Shown one piece after another: positions 1 through 10,672 of a stretch of 64,000 nt of DNA (the first letter of the stretch is position 1; every line of letters starts with the position of its first letter). The DNA lies in NCBI GenBank assembly GCA_900660155.1, contig CABFPE010000229.1, forward strand, positions 906,564 through 970,563. The letters run 5' to 3'. The translations under genes were made by a program, and so were the position numbers. Source of the DNA: Hofstenia miamia. Its lineage: Eukaryota; Xenacoelomorpha; Acoela; Hofsteniidae. Under the pieces are notes generated by a model that had not been told where the DNA came from, did no database searches, and saw only the letters and a list, made by a program, of their open reading frames with translations.

Positions 1-502
1 CAGATTTGAAATTTACATATTTTTGATTTTTTTAGGTAAGTAAGGTAAACAGTAAGGGGCCAGAATTACGGATCATCTGGACCAATTTGTATGCATTGAG
101 ATATCAAATAGCGTATGATTTTTACATGTTAATTTTAGCAAAAAAATATTACCGCGTCAACTGAAACTAGTAGACCCGCTTAAACACAGTGGCCCGGATG
201 TCACTCTGGATGGATTATAGTTTGTTGCACGAAATGTATATAAATGCAAATTTAATTCTAAACTATCTCAGAATTACGAGTTGAATGTTTAGATTCAAAG
301 AAACGTCGAGTTGACAGTTCCAGGGTAAGTTCAAATGAAATAGAAGTGATGCATCATATCACTTACTTAGGCACTGAGAATTTTATTGTGTTTTATATCT
401 TACATTGTTTTCACGGATTTACGAAAATTTTTACTCTTAATTAGATAGTAGAAATGAATTTGATATCTGCATTTATAGTTATTCTGTCTGAAGTTCTTTA
501 GT
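1..502. other. AT-rich sequence without recognised gene
   Basis: I see no open frame with family resemblance and no clear terminal repeats here. It is the left flank of the long-inverted-repeat transposon that begins near 503. Confidence 0.5.
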
Positions 503-767
503 CTACACGGTGCTCCTGAGAGTGGTCAACCCACAAAATAGTGTACAAATGAAAACTCAATCGTTATCGGGACAGTTTTATGCTCTGATTTCAATTATGC
601 AAAATTTTTCATTGAGGGCTTTTTGCAAAAAATCAATTTTTTAAATTTTCGACTTCTATATATGGCAAGTGAATATAAATGGAATGTTTCAGGACTTCTA
701 GAGAATTTCAGACTAATTTGTTTGCTCTTTCTGCATTTAATCATAGTCAGCACAATTCGTAATCAAA
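503..767 (+). repeat. left terminal inverted repeat of the 503-3319 transposon
   Basis: This arm pairs with the reverse complement of about 3047-3319. Shared blocks in order include CGGTGC, GGTCAACCC/GGTTCAACCC, ACAGTTTTAT, GGGCTTTTTGCAAAAAATC, AAGTGAATATAAATGGAATG, and TTTGCTCTTTCTG. The arm also contains a short meaningless open frame that is explained entirely by the repeat. Confidence 0.78.
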
Positions 768-1110
768 TATTGAAGGTATTTAAAAAAAGTCGATATTTGA
801 TTTCAATATATGGAAAGTGAATATTTTTTTCAAGAGAATTAATGTACGAATTTGGTTTGGAGCAATGTACGTTAACACGTTATAAAGGCCTATTTATTGC
901 TCGTTAAAAAACTCGATTATGCACAATTATGGAACTGTACATATACATGTAGGTGTATTTGGCATTGATAAAACTCGTGATGGTATAGCTACATGTATTT
1001 CTTTTGCGGCAAAACACTCGGTAAGAAACCAATACAATAGTATGAATTTCGTGCATACAATAAAAAACACTCGATTTACTGTTAATAAATACGCGTATGC
1101 ATGTATTTGG

Positions 1111-1341
1111 CTAGCAATAAAGCAGGCCCTCAAAATTGAGATTTTGCCTGTTATAAGCAATTGTTTCTTTCAGAACATGATGAACACTTTCTGATGCCTC
1201 TTCACTTACATGGCCTAGTGAGGTACCATCCTGTTCAACATGATACATGACAGCATGTACCGGTATTTTTGGGGTAATTGCAACTTCCGAGGAAAGTATG
1301 AATTTTCTGAACCTCTCTGATTTTGTAACAAAGTCGGCTTC
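1111..1341 (-). pseudogene. transposase C-terminal fragment (TPK..H / SEEASESVHH type)
   Basis: Read on the minus strand, 1341-1111 gives 76 uninterrupted codons ending in TAG, with a natural codon composition. It contains ITPKIPVHAVMYHVEQDG and then LGHVSEEASESVHHVLKET. From memory, a conserved lysine-histidine segment followed by an E..ESVHH segment is the C-terminal signature of a group of animal transposase-like proteins, and the late glutamate could be the last residue of a DDE triad. The piece lies within the inverted repeats of the 503-3319 element and on the same strand as its other coding blocks. Upstream codons are broken by stops, so the gene is decayed. Confidence 0.5.
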
Positions 1342-2279
1342 TAAAGACTCACAGTTAGGTAGTCAATTCAGGGGGCAAATAGATCTCCGAACTTCGATGT
1401 TCCTCAGGAGCTGTTTGCATGAGTTTCCGTTAAAAGTTCCTACATACATGGAATTCCGCTGGCTCTTGGTTCGTTTCAACCACACATAAGCGTCAGTCCA
1501 CCGCTTGCAGGGTTCATTATATATTGAATACCAATAAATAAATGAATCTCTGGCGGCGATACCATTTTCAAAACAGGCGTGGAATCAAGACGTTGGAAAA
1601 AAATGGCAGATGAATCATATTAAATTTTTTTGCTTTCATATACTGCTGGCAAGATTCAGGATGTACACTCCAAGACTACGTCTTTAAAGATCTAATTGTA
1701 CACAGTTCATTTTGATGTTTTAAGTCATTCTTATGAATTCCACACCATTAACAAAGATGCAGACAAGCGTGTGTCATCAGTCCCAGTATATTGGTCATTT
1801 TCAAATCGCATGCAATGGTAAAGTCACTAAAATCATCCAATCAAAGGAAGTGCCACACTTTCTTCAAATTTGTGTACGACTCCGCTAAATTAGATTCAAT
1901 TTCCAAAATCAACAACTTCTTGACTCCCGATCAAAAAAATTTTATTTCAACCTTGTTTGAATTACTACATGATTCATGAGAATTAGGACGAAAAATGTTG
2001 ATGCAGACTTTCAAAAAGTGTCTTCCTGCATCTTTTCCAAGTTTGATCTGAACGTAATCTATACAGAAGCATCTCATCTCGCAAATCCACTCGATCAGAC
2101 TTCCCGCGTTGTTACAATATACGACGGGTACTACACCGTATTTTTGCCAGTATTGTCCTTTGAAATTTCGAGCATGGTGAGTTAAAAAATATCCAACAAA
2201 TGGTTGTTGACTGAAAGTTCATCTTTTAGTCTACGTTTAACAATTGAATGATGACCAGTGGATGAACAAATATGTTTAG

Positions 2280-2854
2280 CTAAAACCAGTGTTTTTCTAC
2301 TGGTAAGTGATAGATCCTTTTGAATGTCCACCATGTTGGCTTTTTGATGCAGGGTTCCTTTTTTATATTTCGATTCACTATTACTGTCATGGGCATTCCA
2401 CCCTTTGGTGATAGCAAGAAAAATCCATTTCCATTTGATGCCCACTTTATTTGTAAAAGAGCAGATGCTTGTTTTTCAATTGCATTTTCACATCCTGTGT
2501 TATTAGTCAGACTCAATGCATTATCAAACATATTTGAATACGTGCACACATGAGATTTACCCCTAGAACATTTAGAGCGAATCTTCATCACAAAAGCTCG
2601 CTTCGTGTTTGAATTTTCAGAAGTCAGTGTTTTACGTCGCCTGTGACTGATATCCGTTGGCCCAAAAGACACTCACAATGTTCAACTTTTAGGACTGAAT
2701 GATCAAACAGTTCCATTTTTCTTCGAAAGATTCCTTTTCTGTATTCATCCAACGTTATCAAATACGTGCCGTCGATAACTCGAGGCAAGCGATCATCTGT
2801 ATCATAGTCAAGCCCATCTATAAAATATTCTTGAATGGCCTGCTTCTGAGCCAA
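2280..2854 (-). pseudogene. transposase N-terminal and middle fragments of the 503-3319 element
   Basis: Three overlapping minus-strand frames fit one broken gene. 2854-2624 encodes an acidic start (AQKQAIQEYFIDGLDYDTDD) followed by a basic stretch with a possible Cys pair (VEHCECLLG). The frame continues at 2672-2450 with DISHRRRKTLTSENSNTKRA and an Asn/Cys-rich segment. A further frame near 2445-2182 holds SLTSRKTLVLAKHICSSTG and ends VNNHLLDIF. The order and strand match the C-terminal fragment at 1341-1111. At least one frameshift separates the pieces. I do not recognise the family with certainty. Confidence 0.42.
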
Positions 2855-3046
2855 GGAAATGTTTCACATTGTTGGAGATTTACTTAAGAATTATATGCAA
2901 ACAACATCGCCGCATTTCTCATGCAACCTTTTGTGATGGGCATATCAACAAACTGAATTGCCCATCATTAATGGAATTATTCACATGTATGCAACAGTTG
3001 AATAATGTGATTGAAATTCCCTCAATACTTGATTGCAAATGTGTAT

Positions 3047-3319
3047 AGTGTATACTTACAATCGTCTGATAATAATTAAACACAGAAAGAGCAAAAAAGT
3101 AGTCTGTGTGTTCTCTAGAAATCCAGAAACATTCCATTTATATTCACTTTCCATATATGGAAGTCCAAAACGAAAAAAACCGATTTTTTGCAAAAAGCCC
3201 TAATGAAAGATTTTGCAATTTACATATTTGAGATCAGCGTATAAAACTGTTCCAATGACAGTTGACATTTCATTTGTGCATTATTTTGAGGGTTGAACCC
3301 TTCCCAAGTGCACCGTAGC
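3047..3319 (-). repeat. right terminal inverted repeat of the 503-3319 transposon
   Basis: The reverse complement of this stretch matches 503-767. The outermost bases CACCGTAG at 3312-3319 mirror CTACACGGTG at the left end. Confidence 0.75.
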
Positions 3320-4319
3320 TATAGTATACATTTATACATCTATTGGGGTTCAATTATTTTAATTTGATTTCTTTAGAAATCTGTAGAAGATACGAAAGTC
3401 AAAACCGAAGGTATTGTTTATAATAGTTTTTAATTTGCAATTTAATAATTCTTGCATATAGTGTTGTACCATCCATCTTGTAGACTTCCTAATCGGTTAT
3501 CATTAAGTCATTTAAAGTTGAAATTCTGTTTAGTATTTTACAAAGGGTTATTAATATTAAATCATAGCCAATTGAGCAGTACATGGAGCAGAGATGCAGC
3601 AGGGTAAAAATCATGTCCTGGTAACCCGTTGTTGACTCGGTTGAGAAAAATTTTTTTAAAATCAATTATCAAGCAGAAGATTTTATATTGAGATAAAGTT
3701 TAACCATAACAATTAATTATTAATTTGTTGAATTGCAATATGAGGTCATATATTACATTTTCTTTTATACGTTGCAGTCTACTTGAGTAAGCTATTAAAC
3801 CGTGTATTTCTATATTAGAAATAGACAAACAATACATGTGATACAGCCTAGATCATAATGGTTGCACATGTATTGTTGTAAATGCATTCAAATATTATTT
3901 TCACAAATCATGCAATATCCACTATAAATTATCAATAGTTTAATGACTTTGATTAGTTCAATCAATTTCTGGTCCTTCCGTGAAAGTAGCAAAATCTGCT
4001 TACTCTTAAATACATGAGACATAAAGCTCATGTCAGGAAATAGATGATCCAAAAATTCTAGTTTTGACTGACTCAAAATGAAATTCTGAGCATTTAAAAT
4101 TTTCAAGATTTACTGTCAGGTGCATTATAATGACTTTTAAAACCGAACACCGAATTGATCAAATCCACCAAATTCCACCGAAAGATCCAAATTCTTATTA
4201 CGGAGGATATCTGTACGTTTTCCAAAATTGACATCCAGAAAATTGAAAAGTAGATTGATTAATGGTCAGAAATATTCATTAGAAAGCAAATTTTACGGAA
4301 ATAAATGATTTGGTTGCGA
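3320..4319. other. AT-rich intergenic sequence, no gene seen
   Basis: There is no frame with recognisable protein similarity. The short frame at 4106-3888 on the minus strand has no support. The stretch ends where a Tc1-like transposase relic starts. Confidence 0.45.
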
Positions 4320-4645
4320 GACACAGCGCCCAACAACCTCTACTAAGTTCGCATCAGATCAAAGTAAGATTACGCTAGTGTCATGAAAAAATCCACAACT
4401 GAAAATAACTGGTACAATGTTGTATTTTCTGATCAAACTAGTGTACAATTTCAATCGAAGCAAATGCAATCGATACAAGCCATGATATTTAGCTACAAAT
4501 ATCTCTGGTAGACAGAAATCAGTTATGGCCTTTGGAGCAATATGGAGTTCTGGCAAAGATGGATAAAACTATAGATGGAAAGCGATATATTGACATCCTA
4601 AGGCCCATGCCTACCACTGCTGAATTGATCTCCGGACCTCAATCG
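4320..4645 (+). pseudogene. Tc1-like transposase relic (middle part)
   Basis: The + strand at 4402-4500 encodes WYNVVFSDQTSVQFQSK, the Tc1 signature W..VVFSDES.F that carries the second catalytic aspartate. After a frame change come KSVMAFGAIWSSG (compare VMVWGCFSS.G) and then TIDGKRYIDILRPM (compare G.MNGEKYIDIL). All three occur in the order known for Tc1 transposases. Stops and frame changes show that it is dead. No terminal repeats were found, and the N- and C-terminal thirds are not visible. Confidence 0.62.
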
Positions 4646-5841
4646 TATGGAGACTGTATGGGATAAATTACAGGGAATGGGGATAATCGTAAGATTGCAG
4701 ATTGTTTAAATCAATGCTAAAGATTGTAAAAACCGTAGTAAAAAATAAATGATGTCATTTAAGTACTAAAAACACCGATATTTCATTTGAATTTTGTTTT
4801 GTAGGCGTTTCAGTTATTATTAATACAATTTAGTTAGTTTGTGTTGTATATCTTATGTGCAACCTTTACGTTCAAGGCTGTATGTGTAATTACAATAATT
4901 TTAACCGTATTTGAAGCGGATGATATTTATACTAATTTTATATATACATTACTTTTTAATCGTGTTTTTAGCTTAAAGACTTAAGATGTTCAGTTAGAAA
5001 ACGTTTTTAAAATAATTGTGCTGTTTTGTTAATTTTGTTTTTCGTCTATTCACTGCATTTCTGGAAACGGAATAAAGTGATTGCAAATTTTGTGTTATTT
5101 ATTCATGTTTTTTATTTATTTTTTTGATTAAGTAATTGTACAAGAAGCAACTCAGAAAATTTATACAAAAAACAATATTCGTGCGTAGTAAGAGAAACAC
5201 TGAGATGCATAGCAGACAATGACATTTTCAAGAACGTTCATGCCTCTAAAATGTTGTAATCAATTATCGTTTTTATGTAGTTCCTTTCGCAATCTTTTTC
5301 AGTTTTGAAGCTATTAATACGAATTTGTTATCCACGATACATGGTAGATTTATTTTGACTAAGATACCACTTCCGCGGTTTTGTTAAAATATTGGATGGG
5401 TCTCGAAATTTGTAAAAATATGAAATAAAAACAGAAGAGGGTTGGTCAGGGTTATATTTTCTGTGTTGACTATATATTTCAGAAAAGCCTTTAACATTTA
5501 ATAGCAATATTTGATACCTTGGAATTGAAGGTATTCATTTATTTAATACAGTGTGACACGTTATTTTAATGATTTAAAATATGAGTACACTCATTATATC
5601 ATAATGATTCATTTTACTGCTAGCTATTTTCTCTATTTGTTTTTTAGTTTTAATTAACTATAAAGGGAAGTTTTTTTTGAAGATTACTGTCGCAATATGT
5701 ACATAAATACAGTATAATCCGTTTATATCAAGATTAAAGGAACCATAAAAATTAGCTTGAAAGAACACGCAGCAGTCAAGTAATTGATTTGTTGGTAAAA
5801 TGAGTTCCATATGAATTGCATGTTACTTGACATTTATATAT
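4646..5841. other. AT-rich intergenic sequence; one possible pogo/Tigger-type end
   Basis: No gene is seen. At 5711 the sequence ACAGTATAATCCGTTTATAT resembles the outer end of pogo/Tigger-type MITEs, but I found no matching inverted partner nearby. Confidence 0.4.
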
Positions 5842-5845
5842 TTAA

Positions 5846-6073
5846 CCCTTTCTTGCATATACATTTTTATTTCAAGCCAGAACCATAAAATTGAAAATAT
5901 ACATGTATTTTAGGATTATTGAACAAACTATCCCAGTGCCTTCTGATTGTGATATACTATACTAGAATTGGTAACGTTTGTGTCCAGAATGATATAACCA
6001 GTACCCATAAAGTGTTTGGGAGATTCATAGGCCTAAACCCTGGCAACATATGTAACCAGAATACAAGAAAGGG
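5846..6073. mobile_element. piggyBac-type MITE, 228 bp, flanked by TTAA
   Basis: The sequence is TTAA-CCCTTTCTTGCATAT at the left (TTAA at 5842-5845) and ATACAAGAAAGGG-TTAA at the right (TTAA at 6074-6077). Inverted ends of about 11 bases starting CCC and a TTAA duplication are the diagnostic combination for piggyBac elements. There is no coding capacity, so mobilisation would need a transposase in trans. The near-perfect outer ends suggest a fairly young insertion. Confidence 0.8.
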
Positions 6074-6077
6074 TTAA

Positions 6078-7112
6078 TTAATTTGCATTTTATAAAGACT
6101 AATTATGTAGTTCATTTTCTAGTCGTTAATACATGTTTGTTTTTATTTGAAATAATTTCCCGTAAATTCCACAATGAAAATATTTCCGCTAAAGTTGTTA
6201 GTAACTATTGACAGGCATGATTCTTTCAATACCTGCCAGCTTGGGCCTCGATCAATGCGTTTTCAGTATATGATTTCCAATTCAGCAAATGATAGAATCG
6301 ATCTAAGTCAGTAAATTTACTTTATACGACTCTGGAATTCTTTTATAATTGCTTGCAATTTGTCTTATAACGCAATGCAATTTACAAAATTGAAGATACA
6401 TTTTTACTTTTTTAAATAGATTAAGCAAAATTCACAAAATACCATCTTGAACTTAATAGTAATTTATTATTAACTTAAAAATACAAAAAATATAATTACA
6501 TCACAAGTAGCGTTCTACTATTTAAAAATTTCTTGATAGTTTTTCTGTCCAATATTTAAATTCTCATTTTAGAATAAAGCATACTTCACAAATTTCGTGT
6601 AGTTACAAAAATTAAGTAGACGTTCATAATTCAGCTTTGATATTTGAAAAACAAATTTCGCATTAAATAGTAAATTTAAATTTAGACGTAGAATGAGCGA
6701 CATTTTACGATTGTCAACAACGTATTCGTTGACTAATTTTCGTAAGTAATTTTAGTTAACTATAAGCAAGAGTGTATCAAATAATATGAGTTGATGACTT
6801 TACCTTTTCCATATCATTTAGTTATTTACCCGGAATGGAGCACATCTATGGGGTTAAACGTTAAATACTGTAGTGTCGACCCTAATTAGATCATTTTTGT
6901 TTTACTAGTAACTGTCTAGGCGTAACTGTGTAGCCTTAGATCATATTAATTAATTTTTTTCAGTTTGATTTTGACTATTGAGAAACATTAGAGCGGCAGA
7001 TTTCATTTTTATGAAAGATATATACGCGATATAGTTGCTATAGTAAATAATGAAGAAGATGCAGAATTGATACTAACAAAACTAAATATAATAGGCGACA
7101 ACAAAATATACA
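6078..7112. other. AT-rich intergenic sequence
   Basis: I see no gene or repeat structure. The last 100 bases may be the decayed upstream part of the Penelope-like fragment that follows. Confidence 0.4.
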
Positions 7113-7880
7113 ATGGAAAAAGAACTTAAAAACTTCCAATTTCTAAATGAGAGCAATAGCAGAACAGCAAACGGCTTTGTTACAGGAATTTATAGAAAGC
7201 CGACCGATACAGTTTTAGTTTTCAATTTAAATTCAAATTCACCTGTAGCATACAAAATAGCACTAATTAAACGAGCAATACATCGAATTTTTGATGTCTT
7301 TAGTTCTTATGACATCATAAATCAAGAAATAATCAAATTGAAGTCGAATCTGAAGAAGAATAAATATCCAAGTAATTTTATTAACAAATTTATTAAAGAA
7401 ACAATGGATGAAATATTTAAGAAGATGGGAAAATACTCGAATAATTTTGAACACACGTTTAAAATTGAATATAGAGGTAAGCACACAACAGATATGATTA
7501 ATCAATTACGAAGAATGAATTATATAAAACAAAATGTAAGATTTGTTTAACCATCGCGAAAGCTTAGTCAAAATCTAGAATTAAAATCAATGAAAAAGAT
7601 ATCCGATAAGTCCAATGTTATCTATAAAATCAATTGTACCTGTGGTGAGGACTATATTGGATATAGTAGCAGACCCTAAGCAGAAGACTAAGAACACGAA
7701 ACTAAGTAAAAAATATCAGGACACCTAAGAAAATGTGGATTAAATTATGACATCAAAATTTTAAAATCAACGATCCCCAAAATTTAAAAATAATCGAATT
7801 ATCTACATAAGATCAATGCAACCAAGTCTTAACACCAAAGATGATTACATATATTAACACAAATTACCTCTAATCAACGT
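7113..7880 (+). pseudogene. Penelope-like element fragment: end of reverse transcriptase plus GIY-YIG region
   Basis: A 145-codon frame contains GFVTGIYRKPTDTVLVFNLN, then a segment with IHR and a run of NLKKNKYPSNFINKFI. This is the pattern of the C-terminal part of Penelope-like reverse transcriptases (YRKPT..., N.NS..P, IHR, NLKKNGYP). Downstream, around 7600-7750, are VIYKINCTCGEDYIGYSSRP and ISGHLRKCGLNYDIKIL, which fit the GIY-YIG endonuclease of the same elements (Y.I.C.CG..YIG, then H...C). The fragment lacks the catalytic RT core and is broken in several places. No terminal repeats were seen. Confidence 0.7.
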
Positions 7881-9170
7881 TTAATTACATAATATCTTTT
7901 AATTAGATAATGCATATTTACAGGGAAAATTTTGTAAATTGACGATGCTCAAGTTGAACAAAATGTATCTCTTTTAGTATAATGTTTTACTAAAATTAAT
8001 AAAGGACATGATTGAATAAAGTCTCTTCTATTTATTTCAAATTGTGCTGACATTTTCAGAAAAAGAATGCAAAATGAGCAGAAATAATTGTAAACAATGA
8101 ATTGATTTGAGAAACAGATATGTTGCCGGTACCAGACAATTATTTTTAAATAGTGAATTGTAATATCAATTTAATTCAACTTAATACGAGCTGGTTTTGT
8201 TTTATTAACTGCTAACACCTTTTAGTTCTACAAATTGTTATCGGCATATCACGTTTAATTTGTTTTATATCTAATGCGGGAAATTCTTGGGAACACGAGT
8301 GTGATTGTATTCCCAGAATCGACCCTAGAGGACATATCACACAATCATTTTACGATTCGTTAATGGCAAAGACTTTTCCTTTATCAGCCATTTGTATCTC
8401 CGAATAGGTTTACTAGTACGAAGCCTCTTGGTTATTTTTACAGTCTTGCACATTTTTATTGTGAGCTGAATAGGTTTATTTTCACTAATAGAAAAAGGGA
8501 TAAACATAAAGAATTCACTTCGGCGGGGAGTCCTCTCGATGATTAACAAATATTCTTTGGTCGGTCTACAGCGGTTGCAGTATTATGTTTATTATATGAT
8601 CGGACGTTAGAAAATGTGTATGGCCTTTTTTTCTGGTAAACAGGTCGCGACCCGAGTGAAGACTATTAGGCCCACTCACTCTTTGCCCATTCTAGAATAC
8701 ATAAATACCGTCTGTGGTTTAACCTCTTCGGACTGAATTGGTCATATATGATCCATAGAATTTTTTGTCTTTGATCCATTGTATTTCATAGTTATCCATA
8801 CATTAAACTATAGGATATTAATAAATTTGACAAATGATGAAGATCAAGTTTTTCGATATTGTTTGTTAGCTTCCTAACAGATCAAGTCAAAATTCACATT
8901 GACAATAATAAATGTAGATGCAATTTTTGCTTTTTGATATTCAATATTTCCCCACCCCTTACTCATGCTGAAGTTTTATTTTTTCTCTATTTTTCTTATA
9001 ATTTTTAACGTTACTCATACATGTTATCATAATATTTGACAACAGTATTGTACATGTGGTCACTAGGCCTGATAACATAATGGGTCACATAAGAGCCATT
9101 CGGTACTAACTGCCATTTTCTTCTCTGAAATACATGCGGCATTTATTTGTAACGCACTTTAAGAGTCAAT
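7881..9170. other. AT-rich intergenic sequence
   Basis: No supported gene is present. The 70-codon minus-strand frame at 8549-8337 has no family resemblance. The segment 8280-8700 is somewhat richer in GC but shows no recognisable repeat ends. Confidence 0.4.
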
Positions 9171-9176
9171 AGTGAA

Positions 9177-9470
9177 GTGCAGGACAATCAACCAATTCAC
9201 CTGCTTATTACAATTGATGGTTGTGAAATGACTCACGCAGAAAAGAGCCAAGAATTCATCAGGAGAAGGTTAATGTCTTATCGAAAGGTGGTTCACGCAA
9301 AAAACGCTTTTAAAGGAAATGATTTAATGGACGAAAAGTCTAAATCTTACTGTTTTGATAAGAAGGATCCGTTGAAATATTACACTAAATGATTCTATCA
9401 CTATTTAGACATGGCTGTTGTCAATGCTTTCGTTTTGCAAGAAACTTTGGGTTTGAACTGAAAAAATATG
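9177..9470 (+). pseudogene. piggyBac transposase C-terminal relic
   Basis: The + frame 9177-9392 ends KGNDLMDEKSKSYCFDKKD and PLKYYTK. Across one stop codon it continues in frame with FYHYLDMAVVNAFVLQE. This matches the piggyBac transposase block GGVDxxDQ...YxxxRKxxKWWKKxFFHLLDLAxVNAYxLY. It is separate from, and much shorter than, the piggyBac copy at 22-24 kb. No TTAA-flanked ends were assigned. Confidence 0.55.
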
Positions 9471-10183
9471 TAATTGGGGGCTGGCTTTGGTCTCATTAGA
9501 TCCCTTACTTCACGCGCATATTCTTCTCGAAGACTACAAATGAACCCATCGAAAAGAAATCAGCTTCACGAGATTGTGAATTTAGAATCATGTGGGCTTT
9601 AGTTTTTCGGTATTAATAATTGAACGCCTTCTCTTTTCTTATTAAAGTGCAACTCATGGGATCTATCCAATTGAAAAACAGTAAATTTAGATTCATCAAG
9701 GGATCAGGAGTAATTATTTAGCCACGTTTCTGAAATCCCCAAAATGACATTTTCCCCTAATTCATTTGCTAAGTTTCAATATTCCATGTTTCATTTGATA
9801 AATATTGAAAGTATATGTATATACTTAAAGCCAAATGTTTTGTTTATAGTTTTGATATACTGGTGAAAATCGAGATTTGATGTGGGTCTGGGTTAGGTTC
9901 TATTCCTGACATTGAGATTTGCTAGTCTGTGCAGATAATATATAACCCAGTTAAAAAATATCAGAGAAATGAAACATATAAAAGGAAGTATCGTCCAAAC
10001 ATTACCGAAGTATTCTGTGATCAAGAACGTTTTAAACTAGTTTAAGACGGTCTTGTCTGTAATACTGCTGATATTGTAAGGCTTTTTTTATTATTGAATA
10101 ACCTTATATGAAAATAATGATAGGTTGAAGAAAGGTTGTGTGGCGTAGAAAAAAGCAGAATTACCGCACGGGGCGGTGATTAA
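9471..10183. other. AT-rich intergenic sequence
   Basis: No gene is seen. Phrases such as GGTCTGGGTTAGG near 9885 loosely resemble sequence at 29455 and 55190, possibly a dispersed repeat, but the similarity is too weak to call. Confidence 0.35.
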
Positions 10184-10672
10184 TCAGCGAGCGGGTTGAT
10201 TGAAAAATTTGCACATGGGCTGGTGTCGGCAGTAAGAAGCGTCGGCGAACGGTATTTTGTGATTGTTCAAAGTTTTCTTCGATGCTACGCGCGAGTGGTC
10301 CACGTAGAAGTATTTAAAATTTTCGAAAACTTTGTAGTTATATTTTTTCGAGTTCTGCTTTAATAAGAGTTCGCATTCTTTTTTGCTCAGCATCATATTT
10401 TGAGGGAAAGGCACAATTTCTACAATGTAAATTTCGGCAGACGTGAATAATGTGTGAAGAAATGCAATTAGTTTGGCGAATAGTGGTGTGAAATTTTTCG
10501 CATGCTGCATTGAATCGTTTCTTCCCACTGTGACAATCATCTTTTTAATTTTGTTTGACTGTGGAGAATCTACAAGGGCCCTTATAACATCGTTGATAGT
10601 GACACCATGGTGTAAATGTGTTGTTACGGTGTGTTCCTTTAGAAGACCGGATGCTTTAAGGTAACGGTACAT
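10184..10672 (-). CDS. SGNH/GDSL-hydrolase-like open frame, 162 codons
   Basis: The predicted protein starts MYRYLKASGLL. Continuing upstream in frame, the codons read HIGNSMYRYLK, where GNS stands at the place of the GDS block I. IKKMIVTVGRNDSMQH corresponds to block III (G.ND) and is followed by a Rossmann-like SAEIYIVEIVPFP strand. FYVDHSRVASKK near the C-terminus can serve as block V (D..H). Length and block order fit a compact SGNH domain. The block I Asp is replaced by Asn, and an in-frame stop lies shortly upstream of the GNS block, so this may be a decayed copy. Such domains occur alone and in ORF1 of some LINEs. There are no LINE parts next to it, so its origin is open. Confidence 0.42.
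   Translation of the reverse strand: MYRYLKASGLLKEHTVTTHLHHGVTINDVIRALVDSPQSNKIKKMIVTVGRNDSMQHAKNFTPLFAKLIAFLHTLFTSAEIYIVEIVPFPQNMMLSKKECELLLKQNSKKYNYKVFENFKYFYVDHSRVASKKTLNNHKIPFADASYCRHQPMCKFFNQPAR

Larger units (their letters stand above)
503..3319 (-). mobile_element. DNA transposon with about 265-bp terminal inverted repeats, superfamily unassigned
   Basis: The first 265 bases (starting CTACACGGTGCTCC) reappear inverted at the right end (rightmost bases, read on the minus strand, CTACGGTGCACTTGGG). The match runs through landmarks such as GGGCTTTTTGCAAAAAATC and GAATATAAATGGAATGTTTC, with an estimated three quarters of positions identical. Between the arms, the minus strand carries several separate coding-like blocks (2854-2280 and 1341-1111) that look like a decayed transposase gene. 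No target-site duplication could be fixed with certainty. The arm divergence and broken frames suggest an old copy. The long arms and the transposase C-terminus (ITPKIPVHAV...SEEASESVHH) recall poorly characterised animal transposons, but I cannot name the superfamily. Confidence 0.72.

Noticed and set aside
919-1194. 91-codon + frame with a faint RNase H-like look (ACIWLAIKQA)
   Set aside because: It overlaps, on the opposite strand, the much better supported transposase fragment at 1341-1111, and has no complete catalytic pattern.
2320-2553. 77-codon + frame (MNVHHVGFLMQGSFF...)
   Set aside because: Shadow of the minus-strand transposase blocks of the 503-3319 element.
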